Notes: generated by a model not told the origin, from the sequence alone. A stretch of 64,000 nt of DNA from Odiellus spinosus (GCA_963920705.1 CAWUCO010000060.1:310001-374000); one strand, 5' to 3'; shown: positions 1-14,285, counted from the stretch's first letter. Program-made: numbers and translations.

Positions 1-1101
1 GGGAAATTTGTAAATCTATACTTGGGAAATTTGTAAATCTATACTTGGGAAATTTGTAAATCTATACTTGGGAAATTTGTGGATCTATACTTGGGAAATT
101 TGTGGATCTATACTTCAGAAATTAATGGATCTATACTTGGGAAATTTGTGAATCTATACTTGGGAAATTTGTGGATCTATACATGGGAAATTTGTAAATA
201 TATACTTGGGAAATTTGTAAATCTATACTTGGGAAATTTGTAAATCTATACTTGGGAAATTTGTAAATCAATACTTGTGAAATTTGTAAAACTATACTTG
301 GGAAATTTGTGGATCTATACTTGGGAAATTTGTGGATCTTTACTTTGGAAATTTGTAAATCTATACTTGGGAAATTTGTAAATCTATACTTGGGAAATTT
401 GTAAAACTATACTTGGGAAATTTGTAAATCTATACTTGGGAAATTTGTGGATCTATACTTGGGTAATTTGTGGATCTATACTTGGGTAATTTGTGGATCT
501 ATACTTGGGAAATTTGTGGATCTATACTTAGGAAATTTGTAAATCTATACTAGGGAAATTTGTAAATCTATACTAGGGAAATTTGTAAATCTATACTTGG
601 GAAATTTGTAAATCTATACTTGGGAAATTTGTGGATCTATACTTGGGAAATTTGTGGATCTATACTTGGGAAATTTGTGGATCTATACTTGGGAAATTTG
701 TAGAGCTATACTTGGGAAATTTTTGGATCTATACTTGGGAAATTTGTAAATCTATACTTGGGAAATTTGTAAATCTATACTTGTGAAATTTGTAAATCTA
801 TACTTGGGAAATTTGTGGATAAATACTTGGGAAATTTGTGGATAAATACTTGGGAAATTTGTTTATAAATACTTGGGAAATTTGTGGAAAAATACTTGGG
901 AAATTTGTGGATCTTTACTTGGGAAATTTGTGGATCTATACTTTGGAAATTTGTAAATCTATACTTGGGAAATTTGTAAATCTATACTTGGAAAATTTGT
1001 AAATCTATACTTGGGAAATTTGTAAATCTATACTTCGGAAATTTGTAAATCTATACTTGGGAAATTTGTGGATCTATACTTGGGAAATTTGTGGATCTAT
1101 A
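1..1101 (+). repeat. First HOR unit, about 1.0-1.15 kb (left edge cut)
   Basis: The variant block CTTCAGAAATTAATGG sits at 113, 1102 and 2252, and the GTTTATA tag at 861 and 2011. These give spacings of 989 bp (43 monomers) and 1,150 bp (50 monomers). Matching order of rare variants (GGGTAATT pair, CTAGGG, TAGAGC, GTTTATA, GTGGAAAAA) in 361-1500 and 1511-2650 shows that this is a true higher-order unit and not chance similarity. No other content is seen here. Confidence 0.85.
691..943 (+). repeat. 11-monomer signature cassette (representative copy)
   Basis: Eleven monomers occur in fixed order: one with TAGAGC, one with TTTTTGGATC, two plain TAAATC, one starting GTGAAATTT, two with GTGGATAAATAC, one with GTTTATAAATAC, one with GTGGAAAAATAC, one with GTGGATCTTTAC, and one plain TGGATC leading into CTTTGG. 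The GTTTATAAATAC member is an easy tag. By eye I find about 45 copies, at for example 861, 2011, 3782, 6473, 8106, 9417, 10267, 11208, 11691, 12793, 13851, 14955, 16565, 18174, 19508, 22704, 24061, 26246, 26890, 28362, 29880 and 31352. Their spacing is almost always a multiple of 23, which makes this cassette the backbone of the older higher-order repeat. Some copies are partial: one near 4,900 lacks the GTTTATA and GTGGAAAAA monomers. Confidence 0.9.
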
Positions 1102-4100
1102 CTTCAGAAATTAATGGATCTATAATTGGGAAATTTGTGAATCTATACTTGGGAAATTTGTGGATCTATACATGGGAAATTTGTAAATATATACTTGGGA
1201 AATTTGTAAATCAATACTTGTGAAATTTTTAAAACTATACTTGGGAAATTTGTGGATCTATACTTGGGAAATTTGTGGATCTTTACTTTGGAAATTTGTA
1301 AATCTATACTTGGGAAATTTGTAAATCTATACTTGGGAAATTTGTGGATCTATACTTGGGAAATTTGTAAATCTATACTTGGGAAATTTGTAAATCTATA
1401 CTTTGGAAATTTGTAAATCTATACTTGGGAAATTTGTAAATCTATACTTGGGAAATTTGTAAATATATACTTGGGAAATTTGTGGATCTATACTTGGGAA
1501 ATTTGTAAATCTATACTTGTGAAATTTGTAAATCTATACTTGGGAAATTTGTAAATCTATACTTGGGAAATTTGTAAATCTATACTTGGGAAATTTGTGG
1601 ATCTATACTTGGGTAATTTGTGGATCTATACTTGGGTAATTTGTGGATCTATACTTGGGAAATTTGTGGATCTATACTTAGGAAATTTGTAATTCTATAC
1701 TAGGGAAATTTGTAAATCTATACTTGGGAAATTTGTAAATCTATACTTGGGAAATTTGTAAATCTATACTTGGGAAATTTGTAAATCTATACTTGGGAAA
1801 TTTGTGGATCTATACTTGGGAAATTTGTGGATCTATACTTGGGAAATTTGTAGAGCTATACTTGGGAAATTTTTGGATCTATACTTGGGAAATTTGTAAA
1901 TCTATACTTGGGAAATTTGTAAATCTATACTTGTGAAATTTGTAAATCTATACTTGGGAAATTTGTGGATAAATACTTGGGAAATTTGTGGATAAATACT
2001 TGGGAAATTTGTTTATAAATACTTGGGAAATTTGTGGAAAAATACTTGGGAAATTTGTGGATCTTTACTTGGGAAATTTGTGGATCTATACTTTGGAAAT
2101 TTGTAAATCTATACTTGGAAAATTTGTAAATCTATACTTGGGAAATTTGTAAATCTATACTTGGGAAATTTGTAAATCTATACTTGGGAAATTTGTAAAT
2201 CTATACTTGGGAAATTTGTGGATCTATACTTGGGAAATTTGTGGATCTATACTTCAGAAATTAATGGATCTATACTTGGGAAATTTGTGAATCTATACTT
2301 GGGAAATTTGTGGATCTATACATGGGAAATTTGTAAATATATACTTGGGAAATTTGTAAATCTATACTTGGGAAATTTGTAAATCTATACTTGGGAAATT
2401 TGTAAATCAATACTTGTGAAATTTGTAAAACTATACTTGGGAAATTTGTGGATCTATACTTGGGAAATTTGTGGATCTTTACTTTGGAAATTTGTAAATC
2501 TATACTTGGGAAATTTGTAAATCTATACTTGGGAAATTTGTGGATCTATACTTGGGAAATTTGTAAATCTATACTTGGGAAATTTGTAAATCTATACTTT
2601 GGAAATTTGTAAATCTATACTTGGGAAATTTGTAAATCTATACTTGGGAAATTTGTAAATATATACTTGGGAAATTTGAAAATCTATACTTGGGAAATTT
2701 GTGGATCTATACTTGGGAAATTTGTGGATCTATACTTCAGAAATTAATGGATCTATACTTGGGAAATTTGTGAATCTATACTTGGGAAATTTGTGGATCT
2801 ATACATGGGAAATTTGTAAATATATACTTGGGAAATTTGTAAATCAATACTTGTGAAATTTTTAAAACTATACTTGGGAAATTTGTGGATCTATACTTGG
2901 GAAATTTGTGGATCTTTACTTTGGAAATTTGTAAATCTATACTTGGGAAATTTGTAAATCTATACTTGGGAAATTTGTGGATCTATACTTGGGAAATTTG
3001 TAAATCTATACTTGGGAAATTTGTAAATCTATACTTTGGAAATTTGTAAATCTATACTTGGGAAATTTGTAAATCTATACTTGGGAAATTTGTAAATATA
3101 TACTTGGGAAATTTGTGGATGTATACTTGGGAAATTTGTAAATCTATACTTGTGAAATTTGTAAATCTATACTTGGGAAATTTGTAAATCTATACTTGGG
3201 AAATTTGTAAATCTATACTTGGAAAATTTGTGGATCTATACTTGGGTAATTTGTGGATCTATACTTGGGTAATTTGTGGATCTATACTTGGGAAATTTGT
3301 GGATCTATACTTAGGAAATTTGTAAATCTATACTAGGGAAATTTGTAAATCTATACTTGGGAAATTTGTGGATCTATACTTGGGTAATTTGTGGATCTAT
3401 ACTTGGGTAATTTGTGGATCTATACTTGGGAAATTTGTGGATCTATACTTAGGAAATTTGTAAATCTATACTAGGGAAATTTGTAAATCTATACTTGGGA
3501 AATTTGTAAATCTATACTTGGGAAATTTGTAAATCTATACTTGGGAAATTTGTGGATCTATACTTGGGAAATTTGTGGATCTATACTTGGGAAATTTGTG
3601 GATCTATACTTGGGAAATTTGTAGAGCTATACTTGGGAAATTTTTGGATCTATACTTGGGAAATTTGTAAATCTATACTTGGGAAATTTGTAAATCTATA
3701 CTTGTGAAATTTGTAAATCTATACTTGGGAAATTTGTGGATAAATACTTGGGAAATTTGTGGATAAATACTTGGGAAATTTGTTTATAAATACTTGGGAA
3801 ATTTGTGGAAAAATACTTGGGAAATTTGTGGATCTTTACTTGGGAAATTTGTGGATCTATACTTTGGAAATTTGTAAATCTATACTTGGGAAATTTGTAA
3901 ATCTATACTTGGAAAATTTGTAAATCTATACTTGGGAAATTTGTAAATCTATACTTGGGAAATTTGTAAATCTATACTTGGGAAATTTGTGGATCTATAC
4001 TTGGGAAATTTGTGGATCTATACTTCAGAAATTAATGGATCTATAATTGGGAAATTTGTGAATCTATACTTGGGAAATTTGTGGATCTATACATGGGAAA

Positions 4101-6713
4101 TTTGTAAATATATACTTGGGAAATTTGTAAATCAATACTTGTGAAATTTTTAAAACTATACTTGGGAAATTTGTGGATCTATACTTGGGAAATTTGTGGA
4201 TCTTTACTTTGGAAATTTGTAAATCTATACTTGGGAAATTTGTAAATCTATACTTGGGAAATTTGTGGATCTATACTTGGGAAATTTGTAAATCTATACT
4301 TGGGAAATTTGTAAATCTATACTTTGGAAATTTGTAAATCTATACTTGGGAAATTTGTAAATCTATACTTGGGAAATTTGTAAATATATACTTGGGAAAT
4401 TTGTGGATCTATACTTGGGAAATTTGTAAATCTATACTTGTGAAATTTGTAAATCTATACTTGGGAAATTTGTAAATCTATACTTGGGAAATTTGTAAAT
4501 CTATACTTGGGAAATTTGTGGATCTATACTTGGGTAATTTGTGGATCTATACTTGGGTAATTTGTGGATCTATACTTGGGAAATTTGTGGATCTATACTT
4601 AGGAAATTTGTAATTCTATACTAGGGAAATTTGTAAATCTATACTTGGGAAATTTGTAAATCTATACTTGGGAAATTTGTAAATCTATACTTGGGAAATT
4701 TGTAAATCTATACTTGGGAAATTTGTGGATCTATACTTGGGAAATTTGTGGATCTATACTTGGGAAATTTGTAGAGCTATACTTGGGAAATTTTTGGATC
4801 TATACTTGGGAAATTTGTAAATCTATACTTGGGAAATTTGTAAATCTATACTTGTGAAATTTGTAAATCTATACTTGGGAAATTTGTGGATAAATACTTG
4901 GGAAATTTGTGGATAAATACTTGGGAAATTTGTGGATCTTTACTTGGGAAATTTGTGGATCTATACTTTGGAAATTTGTAAATCTATACTTGGGAAATTT
5001 GTAAATCTATACTTGGAAAATTTGTAAATCTATACTTGGGAAATTTGTAAATCTATACTTGGGAAATTTGTAAATCTATACTTGGGAAATTTGTGGATCT
5101 ATACTTGGGAAATTTGTGGATCTATACTTCAGAAATTAATGGATCTATACTTGGGAAATTTGTGAATCTATACTTGGGAAATTTGTGGATCTATACATGG
5201 GAAATTTGTAAATATATACTTGGGAAATTTGTAAATCTATACTTGGGAAATTTGTAAATCTATACTTGGGAAATTTGTAAATCAATACTTGTGAAATTTG
5301 TAAAACTATACTTAGGAAATTTGTGGATCTATACTTGGGAAATTTGTGGATCTTTACTTTGGAAATTTGTAAATCTATACTTGGGAAATTTGTAAATCTA
5401 TACTTGGGAAATTTGTGGATCTATACTTGGGAAATTTGTAAATCTATACTTGGGAAATTTGTAAATCTATACTTTGGAAATTTGTAAATCTATACTTGGG
5501 AAATTTGTAAATCTATACTTGGGAAATTTGTAAATATATACTTGGGAAATTTGAAAATCTATACTTGGGAAATTTGTGGATCTATACTTGGGAAATTTGT
5601 GGATCTATACTTCAGAAATTAATGGATCTATACTTGGGAAATTTGTGAATCTATACATGGGAAATTTGTAAATCAATACTTGTGAAATTTTTAAAACTAT
5701 ACTTGGGAAATTTGTGGATCTATACTTGGGAAATTTGTGGATCTTTACTTTGGAAATTTGTAAATCTATACTTGGGAAATTTGTAAATCTATACTTGGGA
5801 AATTTGTGGATCTATACTTGGGAAATTTGTAAATCTATACTTGGGAAATTTGTAAATCTATACTTTGGAAATTTGTAAATCTATACTTGGGAAATTTGTA
5901 AATCTATACTTGGGAAATTTGTAAATATATACTTGGGAAATTTGTGGATGTATACTTGGGAAATTTGTAAATCTATACTTGTGAAATTTGTAAATCTATA
6001 CTTGGGAAATTTGTAAATCTATACTTGGGAAATTTGTAAATCTATACTTGGAAAATTTGTGGATCTATACTTGGGTAATTTGTGGATCTATACTTGGGTA
6101 ATTTGTGGATTTATACTTGGGAAATTTGTGGATCTATACTTAGGAAATTTGTAAATCTATACTAGGGAAATTTGTAAATCTATACTTGGGAAATTTGTAA
6201 ATCTATACTTGGGAAATTTGTAAATCTATACTTGGGAAATTTGTAAATCTATACTTGGGAAATTTGTGGATCTATACTTGGGAAATTTGTGGATCTATAC
6301 TTGGGAAATTTGTAGAGCTATACTTGGGAAATTTTTGGATCTATACTTGGGAAATTTGTAAATCTATACTTGGGAAATTTGTAAATCTATACTTGTGAAA
6401 TTTGTAAATCTATACTTGGGAAATTTGTGGATAAATACTTGGGAAATTTGTGGATAAATACTTGGGAAATTTGTTTATAAATACTTGGGAAATTTGTGGA
6501 AAAATACTTGGGAAATTTGTGGATCTTTACTTGGGAAATTTGTGGATCTATACTTTGGAAATTTGTAAATCTATACTTGGGAAATTTGTAAATCTATACT
6601 TGGAAAATTTGAAAATCTATACTTGGGAAATTTGTAAATCTATACTTGGGAAATTTGTAAATCTATACTTGGGAAATTTGTGGATCTATACTTGGGAAAT
6701 TTGTGGATCTATA
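1102..6713 (+). repeat. 2.9-kb tandem duplication, second copy ten monomers shorter
   Basis: Copy 1 runs about 1102-4022 (2,921 bp = 127 monomers) and copy 2 about 4023-6713 (2,691 bp = 117 monomers). Private variants shared at the same offset include CTATAATTGGG (1120 and 4041), GTAATTCTATAC (about 1689 and 4610) and GGATGTATAC (about 3117 and 5946). The 230-bp shortfall of copy 2 resolves into three losses of whole monomers: two cassette monomers near 4,925, two near 5,655, and six that correspond to an internal duplication in copy 1 (3221-3496). Exact endpoints are uncertain by a few monomers because flanking types are alike. Confidence 0.85.
3221..3496 (+). repeat. Local 138-bp (six-monomer) duplication
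   Basis: Six monomers, including the GGGTAATT pair, the CTTAGGAAA variant and the CTAGGG variant, occur at 3221-3358 and again at 3359-3496 (GGGTAA at 3244 and 3382). The two differ mainly in the first monomer (GGAAAA against GGGAAA). The paralogous place near 6,050-6,190 has only one set, so this is probably a late slippage or unequal exchange inside copy 1. Confidence 0.9.
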
Positions 6714-9292
6714 CTTCAGAAATTAATGGATCTATACTTGGGAAATTTGTGAATCTATACTTGGGAAATTTGTGGATCTATACATGGGAAATTTGTAAAT
6801 ATATACTTGGGAAATTTGTAAATCTATACTTGGGAAATTTGTAAATCTATACTTGGGAAATTTGTAAATCAATACTTGTGAAATTTGTAAAACTATACTT
6901 GGGAAATTTGTGGATCTATACTTGGGAAATTTGTGGATCTTTACTTTGGAAATTTGTAAATCTATACTTGGGAAATTTGTAAATCTATACTTGGGAAATT
7001 TGTGGATCTATACTTGGGAAATTTGTAAATCTATACTTGGGAAATTTGTAAATCTATACTTTGGAAATTTGTAAATCTATACTTGGGAAATTTGTAAATC
7101 TATACTTGGGAAATTTGTAAATATATACTTGGGAAATTTGAAAATCTATACTTGGGAAATTTGTGGATCTATACTTGGGAAATTTGTGGATCTATACTTG
7201 GGAAATTTGTGGATCTATACTTGGGAAATTTGTAAATCTATACTTGGGAAATTTGTAAATCTATACTTGGGAAATTTGTAAATCTATACTTGGGAAATTT
7301 GTAAATCTATACTTGGGAAATTTGTAAATCTATACTTGTGAAATTTGTGGATCTATACTTGGGAAATTTGTGGATCTAAACTTTGGAAATTTGTGGATCT
7401 ATACTTTGGAAATTTGTAAATCTATACTTGGGAAATTTGTAAATCTATACTTGGGAAATTTGTAAATCTATACTTGGGAAATTCGTAAATCTATACTTTG
7501 GAAATTTGTAAATCTATACTTGGGAAATTTGTAAATCTATACTTGGGAAATTTGTAAATCTATTCTTGGGAAATTTGTAAATCTATACTTGGGAAATTTG
7601 TGGATCTATACTTGGGAAATTTGTGGATCTATACTTGGGAAATTTGTAGAGCTATACTTGGGAAATTTTTGGATCTATACTTGGAAAATTTGTGGATCTA
7701 TACTTGGGTAATTTGTGGATCTATACTTGGGTAATTTGTGGATTTATACTTGGGAAATTTGTGGATCTATACTTAGGAAATTTGTAAATCTATACTAGGG
7801 AAATTTGTAAATCTATACTTGGGAAATTTGTAAATCTATACTTGGGAAATTTGTAAATCTATACTTGGGAAATTTGTAAATCTATACTTGGGAAATTTGT
7901 GGATCTATACTTGGGAAATTTGTGGATCTATACTTGGGAAATTTGTAGAGCTATACTTGGGAAATTTTTGGATCTATACTTGGGAAATTTGTAAATCTAT
8001 ACTTGGGAAATTTGTAAATCTATACTTGTGAAATTTGTAAATCTATACTTGGGAAATTTGTGGATAAATACTTGGGAAATTTGTGGATAAATACTTGGGA
8101 AATTTGTTTATAAATACTTGGGAAATTTGTGGAAAAATACTTGGGAAATTTGTGGATCTTTACTTGGGAAATTTGTGGATCTATACTTTGGAAATTTGTA
8201 AATCTATACTTGGGAAATTTGTAAATCTATACTTGGAAAATTTGAAAATCTATACTTGGGAAATTTGTGGATCTATACTTGGGAAATTTGTGGATCTATA
8301 CTTCAGAAATTAATGGATCTATACTTGGGAAATTTGTGAATCTATACTTGGGAAATTTGTGGATCTATACATGGGAAATTTGTAAATATATACTTGGGAA
8401 ATTTGTAAATCTATACTTGGGAAATTTGTAAATCTATACTTGGGAAATTTGTAAATCAATACTTGTGAAATTTGTAAAACTATACTTGGGAAATTTGTGG
8501 ATCTATACTTGGGAAATTTGTGGATCTTTACTTTGGAAATTTGTAAATCTATACTTGGGAAATTTGTAAATCTATACTTGGGAAATTTGTGGATCTATAC
8601 TTGGGAAATTTGTAAATCTATACTTGGGAAATTTGTAAATCTATACTTTGGAAATTTGTAAATCTATACTTGGGAAATTTGTAAATCTATACTTGGGAAA
8701 TTTGTAAATATATACTTGGGAAATTTGAAAATCTATACTTGGGAAATTTGTGGATCTATACTTGGGAAATTTGTGGATCTATACTTGGGAAATTTGTGGA
8801 TCTATACTTGGGAAATTTGTAAATCTATACTTGGGAAATTTGTAAATCTATACTTGGGAAATTTGTAAATCTATACTTGGGAAATTTGTAAATCTATACT
8901 TGGGAAATTTGTAAATCTATACTTGGGAAATTTGTAAATCTATACTTGTGAAATTTGTGGATCTATACTTGGGAAATTTGTGGATCTAAACTTTGGAAAT
9001 TTGTGGATCTATACTTTGGAAATTTGTAAATCTATACTTGGGAAATTTGTAAATCTATACTTGGGAAATTTGTAAATCTATACTTGGGAAATTCGTAAAT
9101 CTATACTTTGGAAATTTGTAAATCTATACTTGGGAAATTTGTAAATCTATACTTGGGAAATTTGTAAATCTATTCTTGGGAAATTTGTAAATCTATACTT
9201 GGGAAATTTGTGGATCTATACTTGGGAAATTTGTGGATCTATACTTGGGAAATTTGTAGAGCTATACTTGGGAAATTTTTGGATCTATACTT
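6050..9292 (+). repeat. 1,633-bp tandem duplication, two copies
   Basis: Copy 1 is 6050-7682 (71 monomers) and copy 2 is 7683-9292 (70 monomers). Shared private markers are GGATTTATAC (6107 and 7740), GGATCTAAACTTTGG (7373 and 8983) and AAATTCGTAAATC (about 7481 and 9091). Copy 2 has lost two plain monomers between its cassette and its CTTCAG block and gained one back before the CTAAAC variant. Copy 2 is followed by another cassette (tag at 9417) instead of a third copy start. Confidence 0.9.
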
Positions 9293-9719
9293 GGGAAATT
9301 TGTAAATCTATACTTGGGAAATTTGTAAATCTATACTTGTGAAATTTGTAAATCTATACTTGGGAAATTTGTGGATAAATACTTGGGAAATTTGTGGATA
9401 AATACTTGGGAAATTTGTTTATAAATACTTGGGAAATTTGTGGAAAAATACTTGGGAAATTTGTGGATCTTTACTTGGGAAATTTGTGGATCTATACTTT
9501 GGAACTTTGTAAATCTATACTTGGGAAATTTGTAAATCTATACTTGGGAAATTTGTAAATCTATACTTGGGAAATTTGTAAATCTATACTTGGGAAATTT
9601 GTAAATCTATACTTGGAAATTTGTAAATCTATACTTGGGAAATTTGTGGATCTATACTTGGGAAATTTGTAGAGCTATACTTGGGAAATTTTTGGATCTA
9701 TACTTGGGAAATTTGTGGA
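9293..9719 (+). repeat. Cassette and plain monomers between duplications
   Basis: This stretch holds most of one signature cassette (tag GTTTATA at 9417), a GGAACTTTG variant near 9502 and plain TAAATC monomers. A 22-bp monomer (CTTGGAAATTTG, near 9611) shifts the phase by -1. Nothing but satellite is seen. Confidence 0.9.
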
Positions 9720-11390
9720 TCTATACTTGGGAAATTTGTAAATCTATACTTGGGAAATTTGTAAATCTATACTTGGGAAATTTGTAAATCTATACTTGGG
9801 AAATTTGTGGATCTATACTTGGGTAATTTGTGGATCTATACTTGGGAAATTTGTGGATCTATACTTGGGAAATTTGTAAATCTATACTAGGGAAATTTGT
9901 AAATCTATTTTTGGGAAATTTGTAAATCTATACTTGGGAAATTTGTAAATCTATACTTGTGAAATTTGTGGATCTATACTTGGGAAATTTGTAGATCTAT
10001 ACTTTGGAAATTTGTAAATCTATACTTGGGAAATTTGTAAATCTATACTTGGGAAATTGGTAAATCTATACTTGGGAAATTTGTGGATCTATACTTGGGA
10101 AATTTGTGGATCTATACTTGGGAAATTTGTAGAGCTATACTTGGGAAATTTTTGGATCGATTCTTGGGAAATTTGTAAATCTATACTTGGGAAATTTGTA
10201 AATCTATACTTGTGAAATTTGTTAATCTATACTTGGGAAATTTGTGGATAAATACTTGGGAAATTTGTTTATAAATACTTGGGAAATTTGTGGAAAAATA
10301 CTTGGGAAAATTGTGGATCTTTACTTGGGAAATTTGTGGATCTATACTTTGGAAATTTGTAAATCTATACTTGGGAAATTTGTAAATCTATACTTGGGAA
10401 ATTTGTAAATCTATACTTGGGAAATTTGTAAATCTATACTTGGGAAATTTGTAAATCTATACTTGGAAATTTGTAAATCTATACTTAGGAAATTTGTGGA
10501 TCTATACTTGGGAAATTTGTGGATCTATACTTGGGAAATTTGTAGAGCTATACTTGGGAAATTTTTGGATCTATACTTGGGAAATTTGTAAATCTATACT
10601 TGGGAAATTTGTAAATCTATACTTGGAAATTTGTAAATCTATACTTGGGAAATTTGTGGATCTATACTTGGGAAATTTGTAAATCTATACTTGGGAAATT
10701 TGTAAATCTATACTTGGGAAATTTGTAAATCTATACTTGGGAAATTTGTGGATCTATACTTGGGTAATTTGTGGATCTATACTTGGGAAATTTGTGGATC
10801 TATACTTGGGAAATTTGTAAATCTATACTAGGGAAATTTGTAAATCTATACTTGGGAAATTTGTAAATCTATACTTGGGAAATTTGTAAATCTATACTTG
10901 TGAAATTTGTGGATCTATACTTGGGAAATTTGTGGATCTATACTTTGGAAATTTGTAAATCTATACTTGGGAAATTTGTAAATCTATACTTGGGAAATTG
11001 GTAAATCTATACTTGGGAAATTTGTGGATCTATACTTGGGAAATTTGTGGATCTATACTTGGGAAATTTGTAGAGCTATACTTGGGAAATTTTTGGATCG
11101 ATTCTTGGGAAATTTGTAAATCTATACTTGGGAAATTTGTAAATCTATACTTGTGAAATTTGTAAATCTATACTTGGGAAATTTGTGGATAAATACTTGG
11201 GAAATTTGTTTATAAATACTTGGGAAATTTGTGGAAAAATACTTGGGAAAATTGTGGATCTTTACTTGGGAAATTTGTGGATCTATACTTTGGAAATTTG
11301 TAAATCTATACTTGGGAAATTTGTAAATCTATACTTGGGAAATTTGTAAATCTATACTTGGGAAATTTGTAAATCTATACTTGGGAAATT
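9720..11390 (+). repeat. 941-bp tandem duplication with 22-bp monomers
   Basis: Copy 1 is about 9720-10660 and copy 2 about 10661-11390 (partial). Markers at +941 are GGGTAATT (9821, 10762), TAGAGC (10130, 11071) and the CpG-bearing variant GGATCGATTC (10154, 11095). The period is 41 monomers minus 2 bp because two 22-bp monomers (near 10461 and 10621) lie in the first copy. The CTTCAG block of the flanking regions is absent here. Confidence 0.85.
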
Positions 11391-12170
11391 TGTAAATCTA
11401 TACTTGGGAAATTTGTAAATCTATACTTGGGAAATTTGTAAATCTATACTTGGGAAATTTGTAAATCTATGCTTGGGAAATTTGTGGATCTATACTTGGG
11501 AAATTTGTGGATCTATACTTGGGAAATTTGTAGAGCTATACTTGGGAAATTTTTGGATCTATACTTGGGAAATTTGTAAATCTATACTTGGGAAATTTGT
11601 AAATCTATACTTGTGAAATTTGTAAATCTATACTTGGGAAATTTGTGGATAAATACTTGGGAAATTTGTGGATAAATACTTGGGAAATTTGTTTATAAAT
11701 ACTTGGGAAATTTGGGAAAAATACTTGGGAAATTTGTGGATCTTTACTTGGGAAATTTGTGGATCTATACTTTGGAAATTTGTAAATCTATACTTGGGAA
11801 ATTTGTAAATCTATACTTGGGAAATTTGTAAATCTATACTTGGGAAATTTGTAAATCTATACTTGGGAAATTTGTAAATCTATACTTGGAAATTTGTAAA
11901 TCTATACTTAGGAAATTTGTGGATCTATACTTGGGAAATTTGTGGAGCTATACTTGGGAAATTTGTAGAGCTATACTTGGGAAATTTTTGGATCTATACT
12001 TGGGAAATTTGTAAATCTATACTTGGGAAATTTGTAAATCTATACTTGGGAAATTTGTAAATCTATACTTGGGAAATTTGTAAATCTTTACTTGGGAAAT
12101 TTGTAAAACTATACTTGGGAAATTTGTGGATCTATACTTGGGAAATTTGTGGATCTATACTTTGGAAATT
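11391..12170 (+). repeat. Short irregular HOR segment
   Basis: A single cassette (tag at 11691) lies only 483 bp (21 monomers) after the previous one. Two more 22-bp monomers are present: GGGAAAAATAC near 11711 and CTTGGAAATTTG near 11885. There are two consecutive monomers with GAGCTATAC near 11945 and 11968. The rest is plain TAAATC and TGGATC monomers. Confidence 0.85.
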
Positions 12171-14285
12171 TGTAAATCTTTACTTGGGAAATTTGTAAAT
12201 CTATACTTGGGAAATTTTTAAATCTATACTTGGGAAATTTGTGGATCTATACTTGGGAAATTTGTAAATCTATACTTGGGAAATTTGTAAATCTATACTT
12301 GGGAAATTTGTAAAACTATACTTGGGAAATTTGTAAATCTATACTTGGGAAATTTGTGGATCTATACTTGGGTAATTTGTGGATCTATACTTGGGTAATT
12401 TGTGGATCTATACTTGGGAAATTTGTGGATCTATACTTAGGAAATTGGTAAATCTATACTAGGGAAATTTGTAAATCTATACTTGGGAAATTTGTAAATC
12501 TATACTTGGGAAATTTGTAAATCTATACTTGGGAAATTTGTAAATCTATACTTGGGAAATTTGTGGATCTATACTTGGGAAATTTGTGGATCTATACTTG
12601 GGAAATTTGTGGATCTATACTTGGGAAATTTGTAGAGCTATACTTGGTAAATTTTTGGATCTATACTTGGGAAATTTGTAAATCTATACTTGGGAAATTT
12701 GTAAATCTATACTTGTGAAATTTGTAAATCTATACTTGGGAAATTTGTGGATAAATACTTGGGAAATTTGTGGATAAATACTTGGGAAATTTGTTTATAA
12801 ATACTTGGGAAATTTGTGGAAAAATACTTGGGAAATTTGTGGATCTTTACTTGGGAAATTTGTGGATCTATACTTTGGAAATTTGTAAATCTATACTTGG
12901 GAAATTTGTAAATCTATACTTGGAAAATTTGTAAATCTATACTTGGGAAATTTGTAAATCTATACTTGGGAAATTTGTAAATCTATACTTGGGAAATTTG
13001 TGGATCTATACTTGGGAAATTTGTGGATCTATACTTCAGAAATTAATGGATCTATACTTGGGAAATTTGTGAATCTATACTTGGGAAATTTGTGGATCTA
13101 TACATGGGAAATTTGTAAATATATACTTGGGAAATTTGTAAATCAATACTTGTGAAATTTTTAAAACTATACTTGGGAAATTTGTGGATCTATACTTGGG
13201 AAATTTGTGGATCTTTACTTTGGAAATTTGTAAATCTTTACTTGGGAAATTTGTAAATCTATACTTGGGAAATTTTTAAATCTATACTTGGGAAATTTGT
13301 GGATCTATACTTGGGAAATTTGTAAATCTATACTTGGGAAATTTGTAAATCTATACTTGGGAAATTTGTAAAACTATACTTGGGAAATTTGTAAATCTAT
13401 ACTTGGGAAATTTGTGGATCTATACTTGGGTAATTTGTGGATCTATACTTGGGTAATTTGTGGATCTATACTTGGGAAATTTGTGGATCTATACTTAGGA
13501 AATTGGTAAATCTATACTAGGGAAATTTGTAAATCTATACTTGGGAAATTTGTAAATCTATACTTGGGAAATTTGTAAATCTATACTTGGGAAATTTGTA
13601 AATCTATACTTGGGAAATTTGTGGATCTATACTTGGGAAATTTGTGGATCTATACTTGGGAAATTTGTGGATCTATACTTGGGAAATTTGTAGAGCTATA
13701 CTTGGTAAATTTTTGGATCTATACTTGGGAAATTTGTAAATCTATACTTGGGAAATTTGTAAATCTATACTTGTGAAATTTGTAAATCTATACTTGGGAA
13801 ATTTGTGGATAAATACTTGGGAAATTTGTGGATAAATACTTGGGAAATTTGTTTATAAATACTTGGGAAATTTGTGGAAAAATACTTGGGAAATTTGTGG
13901 ATCTTTACTTGGGAAATTTGTGGATCTATACTTTGGAAATTTGTAAATCTATACTTGGGAAATTTGTAAATCTATACTTGGAAAATTTGTAAATCTATAC
14001 TTGGGAAATTTGTAAATCTATACTTGGGAAATTTGTAAATCTATACTTGGGAAATTTGTGGATCTATACTTGGGAAATTTGTGGATCTATACTTCAGAAA
14101 TTAATGGATCTATACTTGGGAAATTTGTGAATCTATACTTGGGAAATTTGTGGATCTATACATGGGAAATTTGTAAATATATACTTGGGAAATTTGTAAA
14201 TCAATACTTGTGAAATTTTTAAAACTATACTTGGGAAATTTGTGGATCTATACTTGGGAAATTTGTGGATCTTTACTTTGGAAAT
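12171..14285 (+). repeat. 1,058-bp tandem duplication, two copies
   Basis: Copy 1 is about 12171-13228 and copy 2 about 13229-14285, each 46 monomers. Shared private variants are AAATCTTTAC (12174, 13232), AAATTTTTAAATC just after it, AAATTGGTAAATC next to CTAGGG (about 12444, 13502), CTTGGTAAATTTTTGG (about 12645, 13703) and the GTTTATA tag (12793, 13851). I saw almost no differences between the copies, so the duplication looks recent relative to the 1.0-1.15-kb HOR. Confidence 0.88.
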
